From positions 1,240,001 through 1,304,000 of the forward strand of contig NZ_JNLL01000001.1 in the NCBI RefSeq assembly GCF_000703085.1: a stretch of 64,000 nucleotides of DNA, in the 5' to 3' direction. Below, one piece after another: positions 52,144-61,574 of the stretch (position 1 is the stretch's first letter; every line of letters begins with the position of its first letter). Source of the stretch: Persephonella sp. KM09-Lau-8 (lineage in GTDB: Bacteria; Aquificota; Aquificia; Aquificales; Hydrogenothermaceae). Below the pieces are notes generated by a model. The model was not told the DNA's origin. It did not search any database and saw only the letters and a program-made list of their open reading frames with translations. Position numbers and translations under genes: made by a program.

Positions 52144-53163
52144 ATGAATGATATAGTCAGATTTGAAATTGACAGAAAAACTGCCATTTTCACAGTAATA
52201 TCTTTTTTAGGAATTGCATCGCTACTATTTTTTTCTATTGCTAATTTTCTGTTATATTCAAAATTAGTAGGAGTTATAGATTTTTCTTTTTCTGTATTGT
52301 TTTTGCTTAATTATTTAGTTTTTATAAAAAAAAGGAATATAGATTTATCATCAAACATTTTTGTATTCCTCGCATTCATATTACTAATACTCCTATTTGT
52401 CACAGGAGGTTTTTATAAAAACGGTATATTCTGGATTTACACTTTTCCATTAATTTCCTTTTATCTTTTAAATACATATAGAGCTTTTGTTTTAAACATT
52501 GCTTTTATCCTTGGATTATTACTTTCATTGGGTATTAATTATGTGCTCTTTTCCAAAATCCCTTATTCTTTATACACCGTGATGGAAGCTATATTTTCAT
52601 ATACAGTTGTTTTCTTGGTATCATTTCATTTCTCGAAAACAACTGAAGAACTGATTAACAAAATAAAAGATAGATTGATCTATGATCCCTTAACAGGTTT
52701 ATTTAACAGAAATTTTGTATTTCCATATATGGAAAAATTCTTAGAAAAATTTAAGCGAAATCCTGAATATAAGTTTTGTGTAGCATACGTGGATCTGGAT
52801 AATTTCAAAAAAGTAAATGATACAAAGGGACATCTGGAAGGGGATAGGGTCTTAAAAGAAGTTGCAGATATCTTTCAAAAAAATATAAGGAAATATGATG
52901 TGATAGCAAGGATAGGCGGGGATGAATTTTTAATTGTGTTCGATTCTTGCGAGGAGGATGTAATTAAAGAAAGATTAGAAAAAATAAAAAAAGAAGTAGA
53001 AAATAAATTTCGAGAATATGGTATATCCATAAGCTATGGTATAGTAACCATCCCAAAGGATGGTTGCACAGATCCAGATGATATTTTATCTAAAGCCGAC
53101 TCCCGTATGTATGAACAAAAGAATGAAAAGCTCAGAAAAAAATTAATAGCCACTTTGAACTAA
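52144..53163 (+). CDS. Membrane-bound diguanylate cyclase (GGDEF)
   Basis: 339 aa. Five to six membrane helices (residues 15-170), then a GGDEF domain with IYDPLTGLFNRN, YVDLDNFKKVNDTKGHLEGD and the intact active-site motif ARIGGDEFLIVF. The inhibitory site RKYD lies five residues before GGDEF, so product feedback is likely. Makes c-di-GMP. The sensing part is the helical membrane region; no PAS or MASE family is firmly assigned. Only weak ribosome binding site (GGGA). It is the only plus gene between rpmF and yceD. Confidence 0.95.
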   Translation: MNDIVRFEIDRKTAIFTVISFLGIASLLFFSIANFLLYSKLVGVIDFSFSVLFLLNYLVFIKKRNIDLSSNIFVFLAFILLILLFVTGGFYKNGIFWIYTFPLISFYLLNTYRAFVLNIAFILGLLLSLGINYVLFSKIPYSLYTVMEAIFSYTVVFLVSFHFSKTTEELINKIKDRLIYDPLTGLFNRNFVFPYMEKFLEKFKRNPEYKFCVAYVDLDNFKKVNDTKGHLEGDRVLKEVADIFQKNIRKYDVIARIGGDEFLIVFDSCEEDVIKERLEKIKKEVENKFREYGISISYGIVTIPKDGCTDPDDILSKADSRMYEQKNEKLRKKLIATLN

Positions 53164-53165
53164 AA

Positions 53166-53702
53166 TTACTTTTTCTTTTCAAGTAAAGTCTGAAGTTTTG
53201 CAAAAGGAGACATTTCTCTTTTTAGTTTTTTCTCGCAATCACATGGATTTTCATTTTTGTTTGCACCACATACAGGACATATACCTTTGCAATTTTCATC
53301 ACAAAGAGCTTTCATCGGTGTTTGAACAAGTATTTCTTCCCTTAAAAGCTCTGATACATTGAATTTTTCTTCATCTTCAAGATATCTTGCTATAAGGTCA
53401 TCTTCGTGGAGTTCTCCACCTTCAAGTTTCTTTTTAGAAAGAAAAATATTACTTGTTCCTTCTAAATCCATATTAAACGGCTCAAGGCATCTGTCGCATT
53501 CCATCTGGATATCACTTTTTATAGACAAAGATACCAGATATCCATCTTTTTCTTTAAAAATGAACATATGAACTTTTACATCTTTTTCTTTTGAGGAATA
53601 CTCCTCAGGTAAATCTAAGCTATCAAATGGGACAGAAAAATCCCTTTCAATATAATCCTCATTCTTAAGCTCATTTTTTAAATTTATAAATAACTCAGAC
53701 AC
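53166..53702 (-). CDS. yceD: YceD (DUF177) family protein
   Basis: About 178 aa, thought to influence ribosome/rRNA production and acyl metabolism in many bacteria. CDRCLEPF, CDENCKGICPVC and NPCDC give several Cys, the last group being the YceD zinc-like motif. The start is uncertain: GTG 53702 follows GAGAGGTGAGG and gives MSELFINL; ATG 53735 and a longer start exist upstream. Usually found directly before rpmF; here a plus-strand cyclase separates them. Confidence 0.82.
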   Translation of the reverse strand: MSELFINLKNELKNEDYIERDFSVPFDSLDLPEEYSSKEKDVKVHMFIFKEKDGYLVSLSIKSDIQMECDRCLEPFNMDLEGTSNIFLSKKKLEGGELHEDDLIARYLEDEEKFNVSELLREEILVQTPMKALCDENCKGICPVCGANKNENPCDCEKKLKREMSPFAKLQTLLEKKK

Positions 53703-53848
53703 TTGCCTCACCTCTCTATCTAAATTTTTCGGCATTAATTTATGCTGTAATAATTTTATTGCAATAGGAAAGAAAATAAAGTGAAAAAGTTTGCAATTGA
53801 ACTCTAAACAAATCAACTTAATTATAAATCAATTTAAAGGAGATAATT

Positions 53849-54331
53849 ATGAGACTTTCAAAAACCTTGCTAACCTTCTTAACTTTTTCAATTCTTGCAT
53901 TTGCCGGAAGTTATAAAGATTTGTACCCAATGCTTATTGATATTTCTGGTTGGAAGGCAGAAAAGGCTGAAGGTGGAGAATTTATGACACCTCAAGGTAA
54001 GATGATTTCTGTAGAAAGGGACTATCAAAAGGGTGAAAAGAGTATAATAGTTACTATTATGAAAGGCCCTGTAGCTTCAGCAATGACTTCAACTTTCACA
54101 TATACTCATGAAATAGACACACCTGAAGAATATGTAAAAGTATTCAAAATTGGAAAATACAGAGCAGGCTTATCCCATGACAAAACAGACAACTCAGGAA
54201 GTATAGTAATCATTCTAAATAGTGATAGTATCATGAATATGGAATATCATAATATGTCATATAAAGAGGCAGAAAAACTAATAAATGAGTTTCCTCTGGA
54301 CAAGATAGCCCATAAGCTATCCCAGTTATGA
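53849..54331 (+). CDS. Exported hypothetical protein, 160 aa
   Basis: A signal peptide (LTFLTFSILAFAG) is followed by a soluble domain of about 140 residues with no recognised family (LYPMLIDISGWKAEKAEGGEF, then beta strands, then AEKLINEFPLDKIAHKLSQL). ATG follows AAAGGAGA. Probably periplasmic. Followed closely by dcd. Confidence 0.75.
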   Translation: MRLSKTLLTFLTFSILAFAGSYKDLYPMLIDISGWKAEKAEGGEFMTPQGKMISVERDYQKGEKSIIVTIMKGPVASAMTSTFTYTHEIDTPEEYVKVFKIGKYRAGLSHDKTDNSGSIVIILNSDSIMNMEYHNMSYKEAEKLINEFPLDKIAHKLSQL

Positions 54332-54344
54332 TATCATAGTATTT

Positions 54345-54887
54345 ATGATATTAAGCGACAGAAAGATAAAAGAACTTTTAGATAAGAAAGAGCTTGTTAT
54401 AGAGCCTCTTGATGAAGTTCAGATACAGCCTTCTTCGGTAGATTTAAGACTGGGGAATGAATTCCTTATCTATCCAGAAGAAATAGAAATTCTTGATGTA
54501 AAAAATCCAGACCTTGGAAATCAGTTAAAAAAGGTTGTTGCAGATGAAGAAGGTTTTGTAATACAGCCTAAACATTTTATACTTGCAACAACCCGTGAGT
54601 ATATAAAACTTCCGGATTATTTAACTGCTTTTGTTGAAGGAAGGTCTTCGTTAGGGAGATTAGGGCTGTTTATAGAAAATGCAGGCTGGGTTGATGCCGG
54701 TTTTGAGGGGAATATAACACTTGAGTTTTATAATGCCAACTCAAGACCTTTGAAAATCTATCCAGGAATGAGGATATGTCAGCTTGTTTTTGCCAGAATG
54801 GAAACTCCAGCAGAAAATCCATACAGAGGAAAATATCAAGGACAGAGAGGCACAACGGCCTCCCGTATTTATATGGATAAGGATTAA
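54345..54887 (+). CDS. dcd: dCTP deaminase
   Basis: 180 aa trimeric enzyme converting dCTP to dUTP, feeding dUMP/thymidylate synthesis; ThyX is at 60483. QPSSVDLRLGNEF and EGRSSLGRLGLFIENAGWVDAGFEGNITLEF carry the catalytic Glu and substrate-binding motifs. Some relatives are also dUTPases and this cannot be excluded. The start has no strong binding site; it may be coupled to the gene before. Convergent overlap of 4 bases with the next gene. Confidence 0.93.
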   Translation: MILSDRKIKELLDKKELVIEPLDEVQIQPSSVDLRLGNEFLIYPEEIEILDVKNPDLGNQLKKVVADEEGFVIQPKHFILATTREYIKLPDYLTAFVEGRSSLGRLGLFIENAGWVDAGFEGNITLEFYNANSRPLKIYPGMRICQLVFARMETPAENPYRGKYQGQRGTTASRIYMDKD

Positions 54888-56296
54888 TTTTCGTTTTCTG
54901 CTTCCCAAGGTGGAGTTCCACATTTTTCCTGTCCGTATTCGTTGACACATAAAGAGTAAATCAGATAGTTATATGCAGGTTTAGCACAGTTAGGATGATC
55001 AAGATAACCTGTTCCAAATAACTCTTCAGGATTTACAAATTCTGTAGTTACTCCATGGTTTTTGAAGTTTTCATAAGTAAGATATGAAAGCTGGTAAGGT
55101 AGTATATTGTCCCCTTCACAATGGACAAATGTTATAGGGAACGCAGGTATCCAGTTATCAACATTGTTATTTCTCAGATCTGTTCTAAATGGGTTGTTTT
55201 CGTTTGTAAGGAAGTCTTGAATCATAGTTTGTTTGAATAAATAGGATACTTTAAAGTTAGGAATAATACTTGGGTCTGAGCAATAAGCAGGAGGAGGATT
55301 TATTATTCCGCATACGGTAACTAACATATCTTTGTAAATGGTTTCTCCATCTTTTGTTTTATCAAAATACAAGGGTATCTTCTGGTCAAATGGAGGATTT
55401 ATAAGGTCTGAGAGTGTTATGTTGTCATAGCTTTCAGCATAAGCATAGGCTACATAAGCTATAAATGGAGGGAATGGCATATTTTCTTGTTGAAGAAGTC
55501 CCAGGGCAAGTATTTCAAGATTATATGTTCCACCCATCGGGAAAACAGCTTTTACCTTAAACCTTTGATTTGTTTCCTGTATTTTCTTGGCTGTTGCTAA
55601 AGTTGCATATCCTCCTTCAGAATATCCTGCCAGATAAACTTCTCTTTTCACTGCTTCACCATTTTGTTCTGCATAATCTAAAGCAGCATTTATTAGATCT
55701 ATCGCAGAATTTGCAAGGGAATTAGCTATCATATATGGATGATAATGGTCTTTTGACACGCCATACCCAATATAATCAGGCATTAATGTTACAAAACCAA
55801 GTCTACCTGTATAACTGAGGGCTATTATTGTTTCAGGATTTATTTGTGGAGGGGTGCCCTGTGGATTTTTCAGATAAGCTACAATTTCCTGTATGTTTTT
55901 GGGAATTACATTAGAAGGAGCTTCAGTATCCAGAAAGATAGTTCCATGCTGGTCTGATATTATAGGAGCCGAATATAAATCTTTTATTGCCGGGTCTTCT
56001 ACAACAGGCAGTAGCATTACTCCTGAGGCTTTAACCTTATTCCCTTTATCATCTGTCGTCCAGTAAAGCACTTTATAGATTTTTGCCCCGAATTTGGCTA
56101 TTTTTTCCGCTGCAGCAGTAGGCTGAGGGTTTTGTGCCGCTAATAAAACTGTATTTACAACATCACTATCAAGTGTGGCTACTTCCTGTGCCTGAATAAG
56201 AGTGGATTCTCTTTCTCCGCTTGTGTCATTATGACAGCTTATAAATGAAAAAACAGCAAATACTAGAAATAAAAATGAAAAATACCTTTTTCTCAT
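54884..56296 (-). CDS. Lipoprotein alpha/beta-hydrolase (lipase/esterase-like)
   Basis: 470 aa with lipobox FISC (Cys near 21), then an alpha/beta-hydrolase. The nucleophile elbow is LAGYSEGGYAT (GxSxG, Ser near 220), preceded by GFVTLMPDYIGYGVSKDHYHPY, as in secretory lipases. Later Asp and His are in HCEGDNILPYQ and LDHPNCAKP. Four to six Cys near the end may form disulfides. ATG follows AAGGAGGG. It probably hydrolyses esters at the cell surface; the substrate is unknown. Last gene after hisA-ridA. Confidence 0.85.
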   Translation of the reverse strand: MRKRYFSFLFLVFAVFSFISCHNDTSGERESTLIQAQEVATLDSDVVNTVLLAAQNPQPTAAAEKIAKFGAKIYKVLYWTTDDKGNKVKASGVMLLPVVEDPAIKDLYSAPIISDQHGTIFLDTEAPSNVIPKNIQEIVAYLKNPQGTPPQINPETIIALSYTGRLGFVTLMPDYIGYGVSKDHYHPYMIANSLANSAIDLINAALDYAEQNGEAVKREVYLAGYSEGGYATLATAKKIQETNQRFKVKAVFPMGGTYNLEILALGLLQQENMPFPPFIAYVAYAYAESYDNITLSDLINPPFDQKIPLYFDKTKDGETIYKDMLVTVCGIINPPPAYCSDPSIIPNFKVSYLFKQTMIQDFLTNENNPFRTDLRNNNVDNWIPAFPITFVHCEGDNILPYQLSYLTYENFKNHGVTTEFVNPEELFGTGYLDHPNCAKPAYNYLIYSLCVNEYGQEKCGTPPWEAENEN

Positions 56297-56308
56297 GACT
56301 CCCTCCTT

Positions 56309-56683
56309 TTATATTCCTGCGATTACTTCTATTTCCACCAGAGCTCCTTTGGGTAAATTACTTACCTCAACAGTAGCTCTGGCAGGTTTATGCTCTGTAA
56401 AATATCTACCGTAAACTTCGTTGACCTTTTCAAAATCATTTATATCCTTCAGATAAATTGTTGTCTTAACAACATGATTCATGTTAAGTCCTGCTTCTTC
56501 AAGAATAGCCTTTATATTTTCCATTACCCTTTCTGTTTGCTTTTCTACACTTCCTCCGATAAACTCCTGTGTTTCAGGGTCAATGGCAATCTGGCCAGAT
56601 ACAAACACAAAGCTTTCATATTTTATAGCCTGTGAGTAGGGACCAATAGCCTTTGGTGCTTTGTCTGTTTCTATTATTTGCAT
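56309..56683 (-). CDS. ridA: RidA-family imine/enamine deaminase
   Basis: 124 aa. [28 protein letters not shown] and [24 protein letters not shown] with the conserved Arg are the RidA/YjgF signatures; it removes reactive 2-aminoacrylate. GGAGGACT lies at the end of hisA. Coupled with hisA and the hydrolase gene. Confidence 0.96.
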   Translation of the reverse strand: MQIIETDKAPKAIGPYSQAIKYESFVFVSGQIAIDPETQEFIGGSVEKQTERVMENIKAILEEAGLNMNHVVKTTIYLKDINDFEKVNEVYGRYFTEHKPARATVEVSNLPKGALVEIEVIAGI

Positions 56684-56685
56684 TT

Positions 56686-57411
56686 TCAGTCCTCCAACTC
56701 CTCTAATTTTATTTTTCCTTCATAAAGGGCTTTACCTACAACAACACCGTAAACTCCGTATTCTTTAAGCTGATATAGTTTTATCACATCCTCAACACTT
56801 CCAACTCCACCTGAGGCAATTACAGGATGCTTAAGGTTCTCTGCCAGTTTTTTTGTTCCTTCAATATTGGGACCTACCATAGCCCCGTCCCTGTTAACAT
56901 CCGTATATAAAAATCCCCAAATATCAAGCTCATCATACTGCTTTGCAAACTCAAGTGGGGTATATTCAGTTTTCTCAAGCCAGCCTTTTATTGCCACTTT
57001 GCCATCTTTGGCATCTATACCAACTATAACTTTATTTGGAAAAGCATCAATTATTTTCATGAATTCATCTTTATTGGTATAAGCAAGGCTACCGATAACT
57101 ATTCTCTCTACGCCTATATCAAGCATTGTCTTTGCAGCCTCAAAACTTCTAAGACCGCCTCCAAACTCAACAGGGATAGAAACTGAAGACACAATTTTTT
57201 CAACTATTTTGTAGTTTTTAGGTTTCCCTTCAAATGCACCGTCAAGGTCAACGATATGGAGATGCTGTGCTCCTTTTTCTTCCCACTGCTTCGCCACAGA
57301 AACAGGGTCATCTCCGTAAATGGTTACAGCATTAGGGTCTCCTTTAAAAAGCCTTACTGCTTTTCCATCTTTTATATCAACTGCTGGAATAATAAAGGAT
57401 TTCAGTCCCAT
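56686..57411 (-). CDS. hisA: ProFAR isomerase HisA
   Basis: 241 aa TIM barrel for the fourth step of histidine synthesis. [19 protein letters not shown] has the catalytic Asp near residue 11, VEFGGGLRS the first phosphate site, and [16 protein letters not shown] the second Asp and phosphate site. ATG follows GGAGGAG. hisZ is at 23724; no other his gene is adjacent. Confidence 0.96.
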   Translation of the reverse strand: MGLKSFIIPAVDIKDGKAVRLFKGDPNAVTIYGDDPVSVAKQWEEKGAQHLHIVDLDGAFEGKPKNYKIVEKIVSSVSIPVEFGGGLRSFEAAKTMLDIGVERIVIGSLAYTNKDEFMKIIDAFPNKVIVGIDAKDGKVAIKGWLEKTEYTPLEFAKQYDELDIWGFLYTDVNRDGAMVGPNIEGTKKLAENLKHPVIASGGVGSVEDVIKLYQLKEYGVYGVVVGKALYEGKIKLEELED

Positions 57412-57486
57412 ATCTCCTCCTTGACACCAACCCTAAAATTCTCTTTAATTCATTATAAAACAACGAAAAATATAAAAAAGTATCTA

Positions 57487-58869
57487 ATGAACAGTATAAC
57501 ACTGACCCTCAGTATTCAAATAAGCAAAAAATCAGCAGTTAATAAATTACAAAGAGCTTCAAAAACATTTCAGCATTTTAAAAATTTAGTCTACATAACA
57601 GCATTAGAATACTTTAAACATACAAAAAGCATAAAACCTTTCCTATATGTTAGCTTTTTAGAGAAATACATAAAAGGAAAAGAAAGGCTACCATTTGAGA
57701 ATGAAAAAATAAGAGAAATACAAATTCAGTTGATAAACCTGTGGCAAACACAAATTGGTTCAGACACAGCCAAAATGCTTGTTAATGTATTGGTTAGAGA
57801 ATTTAAATCCATAGTAGAAAAATGGAAAAAAGGAGAGAAGGCAAGTTTGCCACTGCCAAGAAAACTATCAAAACTGCACTATTACACAATAGAAACAAAT
57901 CCAAATATGATTGTAGATAAAAGAAGTTTAAAAGGAAAAAGAAAATCAAACCATATAGTAGTTAGAATAGGAAAAGCTTTCGGTGCACTAAGGATTAAAA
58001 TACCAGAAGGAATAAATGCAAATCATCTAAAACTAATCTGGAGAGAGGAAGGATATATAGATGTTTTATTGAACTATGAACAACCATTAGAAAATCAGCA
58101 ATTAGACAAAGAGCAGTTTATTTCAATAGACATAGGAATAAACAACTTTATATCAGCAGTATCAAATAAAGAAAATATAAGAAGTTTCATAGTAAATGGA
58201 AATCCACTAAAAGCATTTAACCAGTGGGTAAACAAACTATCAGCAAAACTGCAAAGGGAGGGGAAAGAAAAAGAGCATAAAATACTTTGGAGATACAGAA
58301 ATAAGAGAGTAAACCAGTTTTTTGCAAGCATAACAAACTTACTTGTTTCACTGTCTTTAAGAGAAAACATAGGAACAATAGTAATATCAAAAGGCTTAAT
58401 GGAAGAATATCAGAAAGAAGGAACAAAAGGAAAAAAATTTAATCAAACATTTAGAACTATTCCATTAGGAAAATTCATCCAAATGCTTAAGTATAAATGT
58501 GATATAGCAGATATAGATTTAAAAATAGCAGAAGAAGAAAGCTATACATCAAAAACATCGTCTATAACTGGAGATTTAGAAAAGAAAGAATTTAACGGCA
58601 AAAGAGTAAAAAGAGGTCTTTTCAAAGATCATAAGACGGGTAAGGTTTACAATGCAGATTTAAACGGGGCATTAAACATAGCAATTAAGGAGTTAGGAGA
58701 AAAAGCAAGGGAGCAGTTTTTAAAACTACCAAACTGGTTAGACAAGTTATCAAGGCCAATAAAACTCAATTTATTCAGCAAGTATTCGGCGAGTGTTTTA
58801 AAGGACATAGCCGATAGTAATTCCCTATCAGATGATAGGCGAAGGACACTTTCAGAAACATTTTGTTAG
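57487..58869 (+). mobile_element. tnpB: Orphan IS1341-type tnpB gene (RNA-guided nuclease family)
   Basis: 460 aa IS200/IS605-family TnpB without tnpA. RuvC residues look intact: Asp215 in SIDIGINNF, Glu351 in AEEESYTS, Asp391 in YNADLNGALNI. The zinc-finger-like region has YTSKTSSIT in place of the YTSKCS seen in close relatives, so the usual Cys are missing. Start ATG 57487 gives MNSITLTLSIQ; upstream in-frame sequence has no start. TnpB proteins are known RNA-guided DNA nucleases; its guide RNA usually spans the gene 3' end. The left end must lie in 57412-57486, between hisA and the gene. Confidence 0.9.
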
Positions 58870-58904
58870 GTTTTATTATATTTTATAGTGTTTCTGAGGT
58901 GTCC
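58823..58904. other. Hairpins at the 3' end of tnpB, candidate guide RNA/right-end structure and terminator
   Basis: Two inverted repeats: CCTATCA and TGATAGG around a 2-base centre (about 58823-58838), and GGACACTTTCAGAAACA (58844-58860) pairing with TGTTTCTGAGGTGTCC (58889-58904) around a T-rich loop. The larger one covers the stop codons of both tnpB (58867-58869) and the convergent kinase gene (58904-58906). It is in the place where IS605 elements have their right end and TnpB guide scaffold. Confidence 0.6.
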
Positions 58905-60490
58905 TAAAATCTGAAAGCTCTGTATAAAGATATTATTCCTGTTATAAATGCTAAAATCAAAATTATTAGTCCTATGGTTTCTTTTTGAACGCTGTAAAAA
59001 AGGGCAGAAGCAATTAATAGTCCTACAAATAGAATCGCAAAAGCTATTTTACCAGTCTGAAGTTTATAAAATGTCTGGAGTTCTTCCAAATCCTTGAAAA
59101 CAATCTGGAAGGTCATTCTTTCTCTTAGAATTAGCCTGTATAAATGCTCAATCTTAAAAATCAGGTAAAAATAAAGTTCCGCTGCATCTCGGACTTCAGA
59201 CACCTTTTCCAGAATATAATCTTTTGTAGATACTCCTATAAAATTTTTAAGCCTTTCTGTTGGATTAAATGAAGGGTCAAGTTTTCTTACTGTTCCTTCC
59301 AGATTTAGAGCAGCTTTTCCCAGATAAGCCACATCATTGGGTAGTCTTAATCTGTTTTCCCGCACAAACTCAATAATATCCTCAATCATTTCTTTCAGGT
59401 CTATCTCTTCAAGCTTTTTGTTATGGTATTTTTCGAGGAAAAACTGCAGGTCTGTTTCAAATGTGTTGAAATCCGTATATGGAGTAAACATGTTAAAGCC
59501 TTCATAAAACTGAATTGCAAGGTTCAAATCCAGTGTAATAACGGCAATAATATAATCAAAAAAGTATTTTTTCTTTGTTTTGGAAAGAAATCCAATCATA
59601 CCAAAGTCAACCGCTACGATAGTGCCATCATCTAAAACAAAAAGATTTCCTGGGTGGGGGTCTGCATGGTATACGCCGTCTTTGAAAACCATTTTGAAAT
59701 ATGCATCTGTTAGCCTTTTGGCCAGTTCAACCCTGTCAAGTCCTTTTTTTTCAAGGGTTTCAACATCAGATATTTTTGTTCCTTCTATAAACTCTGTTAT
59801 TAGAACTTCTGGAGTAGATATATCGTAATAGCATTTTGGAATTTTAAAACCCCCATAATCTTTAAAATTTTCCTGAAATATTTTTATATTTTGAGCTTCA
59901 ATAGAAAAATCAGCTTCTTGAAGTGTAACCCTTCTAAACTGGTGTATTACTCCTTTTAGATTAAAATCTTTGACAGATGGGAAATGCTTTTCCAGAAAGT
60001 TTACAACCATTTCCATAAGTTGAGCGTCAAGTTCTATTAGCTCTTCAAGACCAGGTCTTCTTACTTTAACGGCAACCTTATCCCCATTTTGTAAATATCC
60101 AATATGCACCTGTGATATCGATGCTGAGGCAAGGGGTTTAGGGTCAATATGGGAAAATATTTCATAAAGCCTATCTCCGTAATTTCTTTTTAAAATTTCC
60201 TCAATGATTTCAAAATCTATCGGTGCAACTCTGTCTTGGAGCTTTATCAACTCATCTATTATGTAAACAGGAACAATATCAGGTCTCGTGCTAAGAATCT
60301 GCCCCAGTTTTATGAAAGAGGGTCCCAGTTTTTCCAATGCTTCCCTGATTTTTCTGGGTTTTACCCCAGGTTCAACTTCCAGACCAAAAAGTAGTTTGAA
60401 ATATTCATAAATATTGTAAAAACCCAGTTTTGAGAGGGTTAAGGATATCTCTTTAAATCGCTTAGCCAGTTTAATCTTTTTCTTAAACAT
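58904..60490 (-). CDS. UbiB/ABC1-family atypical kinase
   Basis: 528 aa. The family motifs are KLGPSFIKLGQILSTRPDI (KxGQ, near 55), AVKVRRPGLEELI, HADPHPGNLFVLDDG near 285 and VAVDFGMIG near 300. C-terminal hydrophobic helices (about 480-520) anchor it in the membrane. UbiB members support quinone synthesis; Aquificota use demethylmenaquinone/menaquinone-like quinones. ATG overlaps the thyX stop by 8 bases. Its stop lies inside the tnpB hairpin. Confidence 0.92.
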   Translation of the reverse strand: MFKKKIKLAKRFKEISLTLSKLGFYNIYEYFKLLFGLEVEPGVKPRKIREALEKLGPSFIKLGQILSTRPDIVPVYIIDELIKLQDRVAPIDFEIIEEILKRNYGDRLYEIFSHIDPKPLASASISQVHIGYLQNGDKVAVKVRRPGLEELIELDAQLMEMVVNFLEKHFPSVKDFNLKGVIHQFRRVTLQEADFSIEAQNIKIFQENFKDYGGFKIPKCYYDISTPEVLITEFIEGTKISDVETLEKKGLDRVELAKRLTDAYFKMVFKDGVYHADPHPGNLFVLDDGTIVAVDFGMIGFLSKTKKKYFFDYIIAVITLDLNLAIQFYEGFNMFTPYTDFNTFETDLQFFLEKYHNKKLEEIDLKEMIEDIIEFVRENRLRLPNDVAYLGKAALNLEGTVRKLDPSFNPTERLKNFIGVSTKDYILEKVSEVRDAAELYFYLIFKIEHLYRLILRERMTFQIVFKDLEELQTFYKLQTGKIAFAILFVGLLIASALFYSVQKETIGLIILILAFITGIISLYRAFRF

Positions 60491-61574
60491 CTATCCCCTG
60501 CTCATTAAGAAGCTCTTTCATCTGCTTTGCTACTTTCTGGATTTCCCACTGGGCATGGGGGTCTGTTCTTTTTGTTATAAAATCTTTTATCCAGCTTAGT
60601 GTTCCAGAAACAACTATTGTTGTTTTTCTTCCGTGGGGTAGTATAAATCTGGCATCTTCTCTTTTTATCTTACCGTTATAAACAGCAAAATCATAAACAG
60701 CCTCAGAAAGCTGGTCTGTAAGGAGAAATAGGTCTTTGAGGGTTATATCCTGCTTATTTTTAAATTCTTCTAAAAATTTATTTATACGCTCTACTGCCTG
60801 AGATTTCAGGCTTTCTTTTGCGTCGCTGCTGTTTATCTGCTCTTTCAGGTATGAAATAATAGATAAAAAGTTATCTTTTAAGTTATTCCCATCTACAGAA
60901 ATTTTAGCCTCTTCAACAGATGGAGGAATTATAAGTAAATTCTGATCTTCCCGAACATACCTCTGACTTCTCTGGCTATAGTTTAATGCTGTATGTCTTA
61001 CAAGCTGATGGGTCATTGTTCTGGAAACATTGTCTATATAAAAAACTGCATAGCCGTCGTATTCTTTTAACAGTCCTATAAGGGTGGTATTTTCCCTTTG
61101 TCCAAGGGGCTGTATCGGTATATCAAATTCTGCCATTTTTTCAAAGGTTTTAAAATATTCCTCTTCGCTTTTTTCCAGCATATCTTCAAGATAATGTCTT
61201 AGAGAAACTCCTATAACAGTTGGATATTCAGGATTGTAATGGGATTTGAATTTCGTTGCGGCAATTAAAGTGGCAAGTACCCTTGCCTTTTCTTCTTTTG
61301 GAAGATTTTTTACTGTTGCCGGTATGTATTTGTTTAGCAATTCTTCAGGTAATTGGGATAAGTCCTTGTAGGCAAACGAGTGCCCAAAAACACTGAAATG
61401 CTTGTAGTTTCCAAGTTTTGATAAAAATTTTGCCCTGTCTTCACGGCTAACGACCCGTGGGTCGTTTAGCAGATAATTTAAATCTCCTGAAGAATAACAT
61501 GTCCTTGCACCTATAGCAGTAAAAGGAATACTCTCCCTGAAATCCTCTAAAGAAAAAATCTCTGTTATTAGCAT
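60483..61574 (-). CDS. thyX: Divergent flavin-dependent thymidylate synthase (ThyX family)
   Basis: 363 aa, longer than standard ThyX (220-250). The fold is recognisable from IGARTCYSSGDLN, HFSVFGHSFAYK, HQLVRHTALNYSQRSQRYV near 190-206, and ARFILPHGRKTTIVVSGTLSWI with AQWEIQKVAKQM. The ThyX RHRx7S motif is RHTx7S here: Arg193, His194, Thr195 and Ser203. The long insert lies before the motif (about 75-150) and after (about 215-260). Could be a working variant or a paralogue. Its ATG shares a base with the previous stop (TAATG). Confidence 0.85.
   Translation of the reverse strand: MLITEIFSLEDFRESIPFTAIGARTCYSSGDLNYLLNDPRVVSREDRAKFLSKLGNYKHFSVFGHSFAYKDLSQLPEELLNKYIPATVKNLPKEEKARVLATLIAATKFKSHYNPEYPTVIGVSLRHYLEDMLEKSEEEYFKTFEKMAEFDIPIQPLGQRENTTLIGLLKEYDGYAVFYIDNVSRTMTHQLVRHTALNYSQRSQRYVREDQNLLIIPPSVEEAKISVDGNNLKDNFLSIISYLKEQINSSDAKESLKSQAVERINKFLEEFKNKQDITLKDLFLLTDQLSEAVYDFAVYNGKIKREDARFILPHGRKTTIVVSGTLSWIKDFITKRTDPHAQWEIQKVAKQMKELLNEQGIDV

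Noticed and set aside
57421-57459. TTGACA...TATAAA promoter for tnpB
   Set aside because: The spacing is 27 bases, too long for sigma-70; no firm promoter was called.
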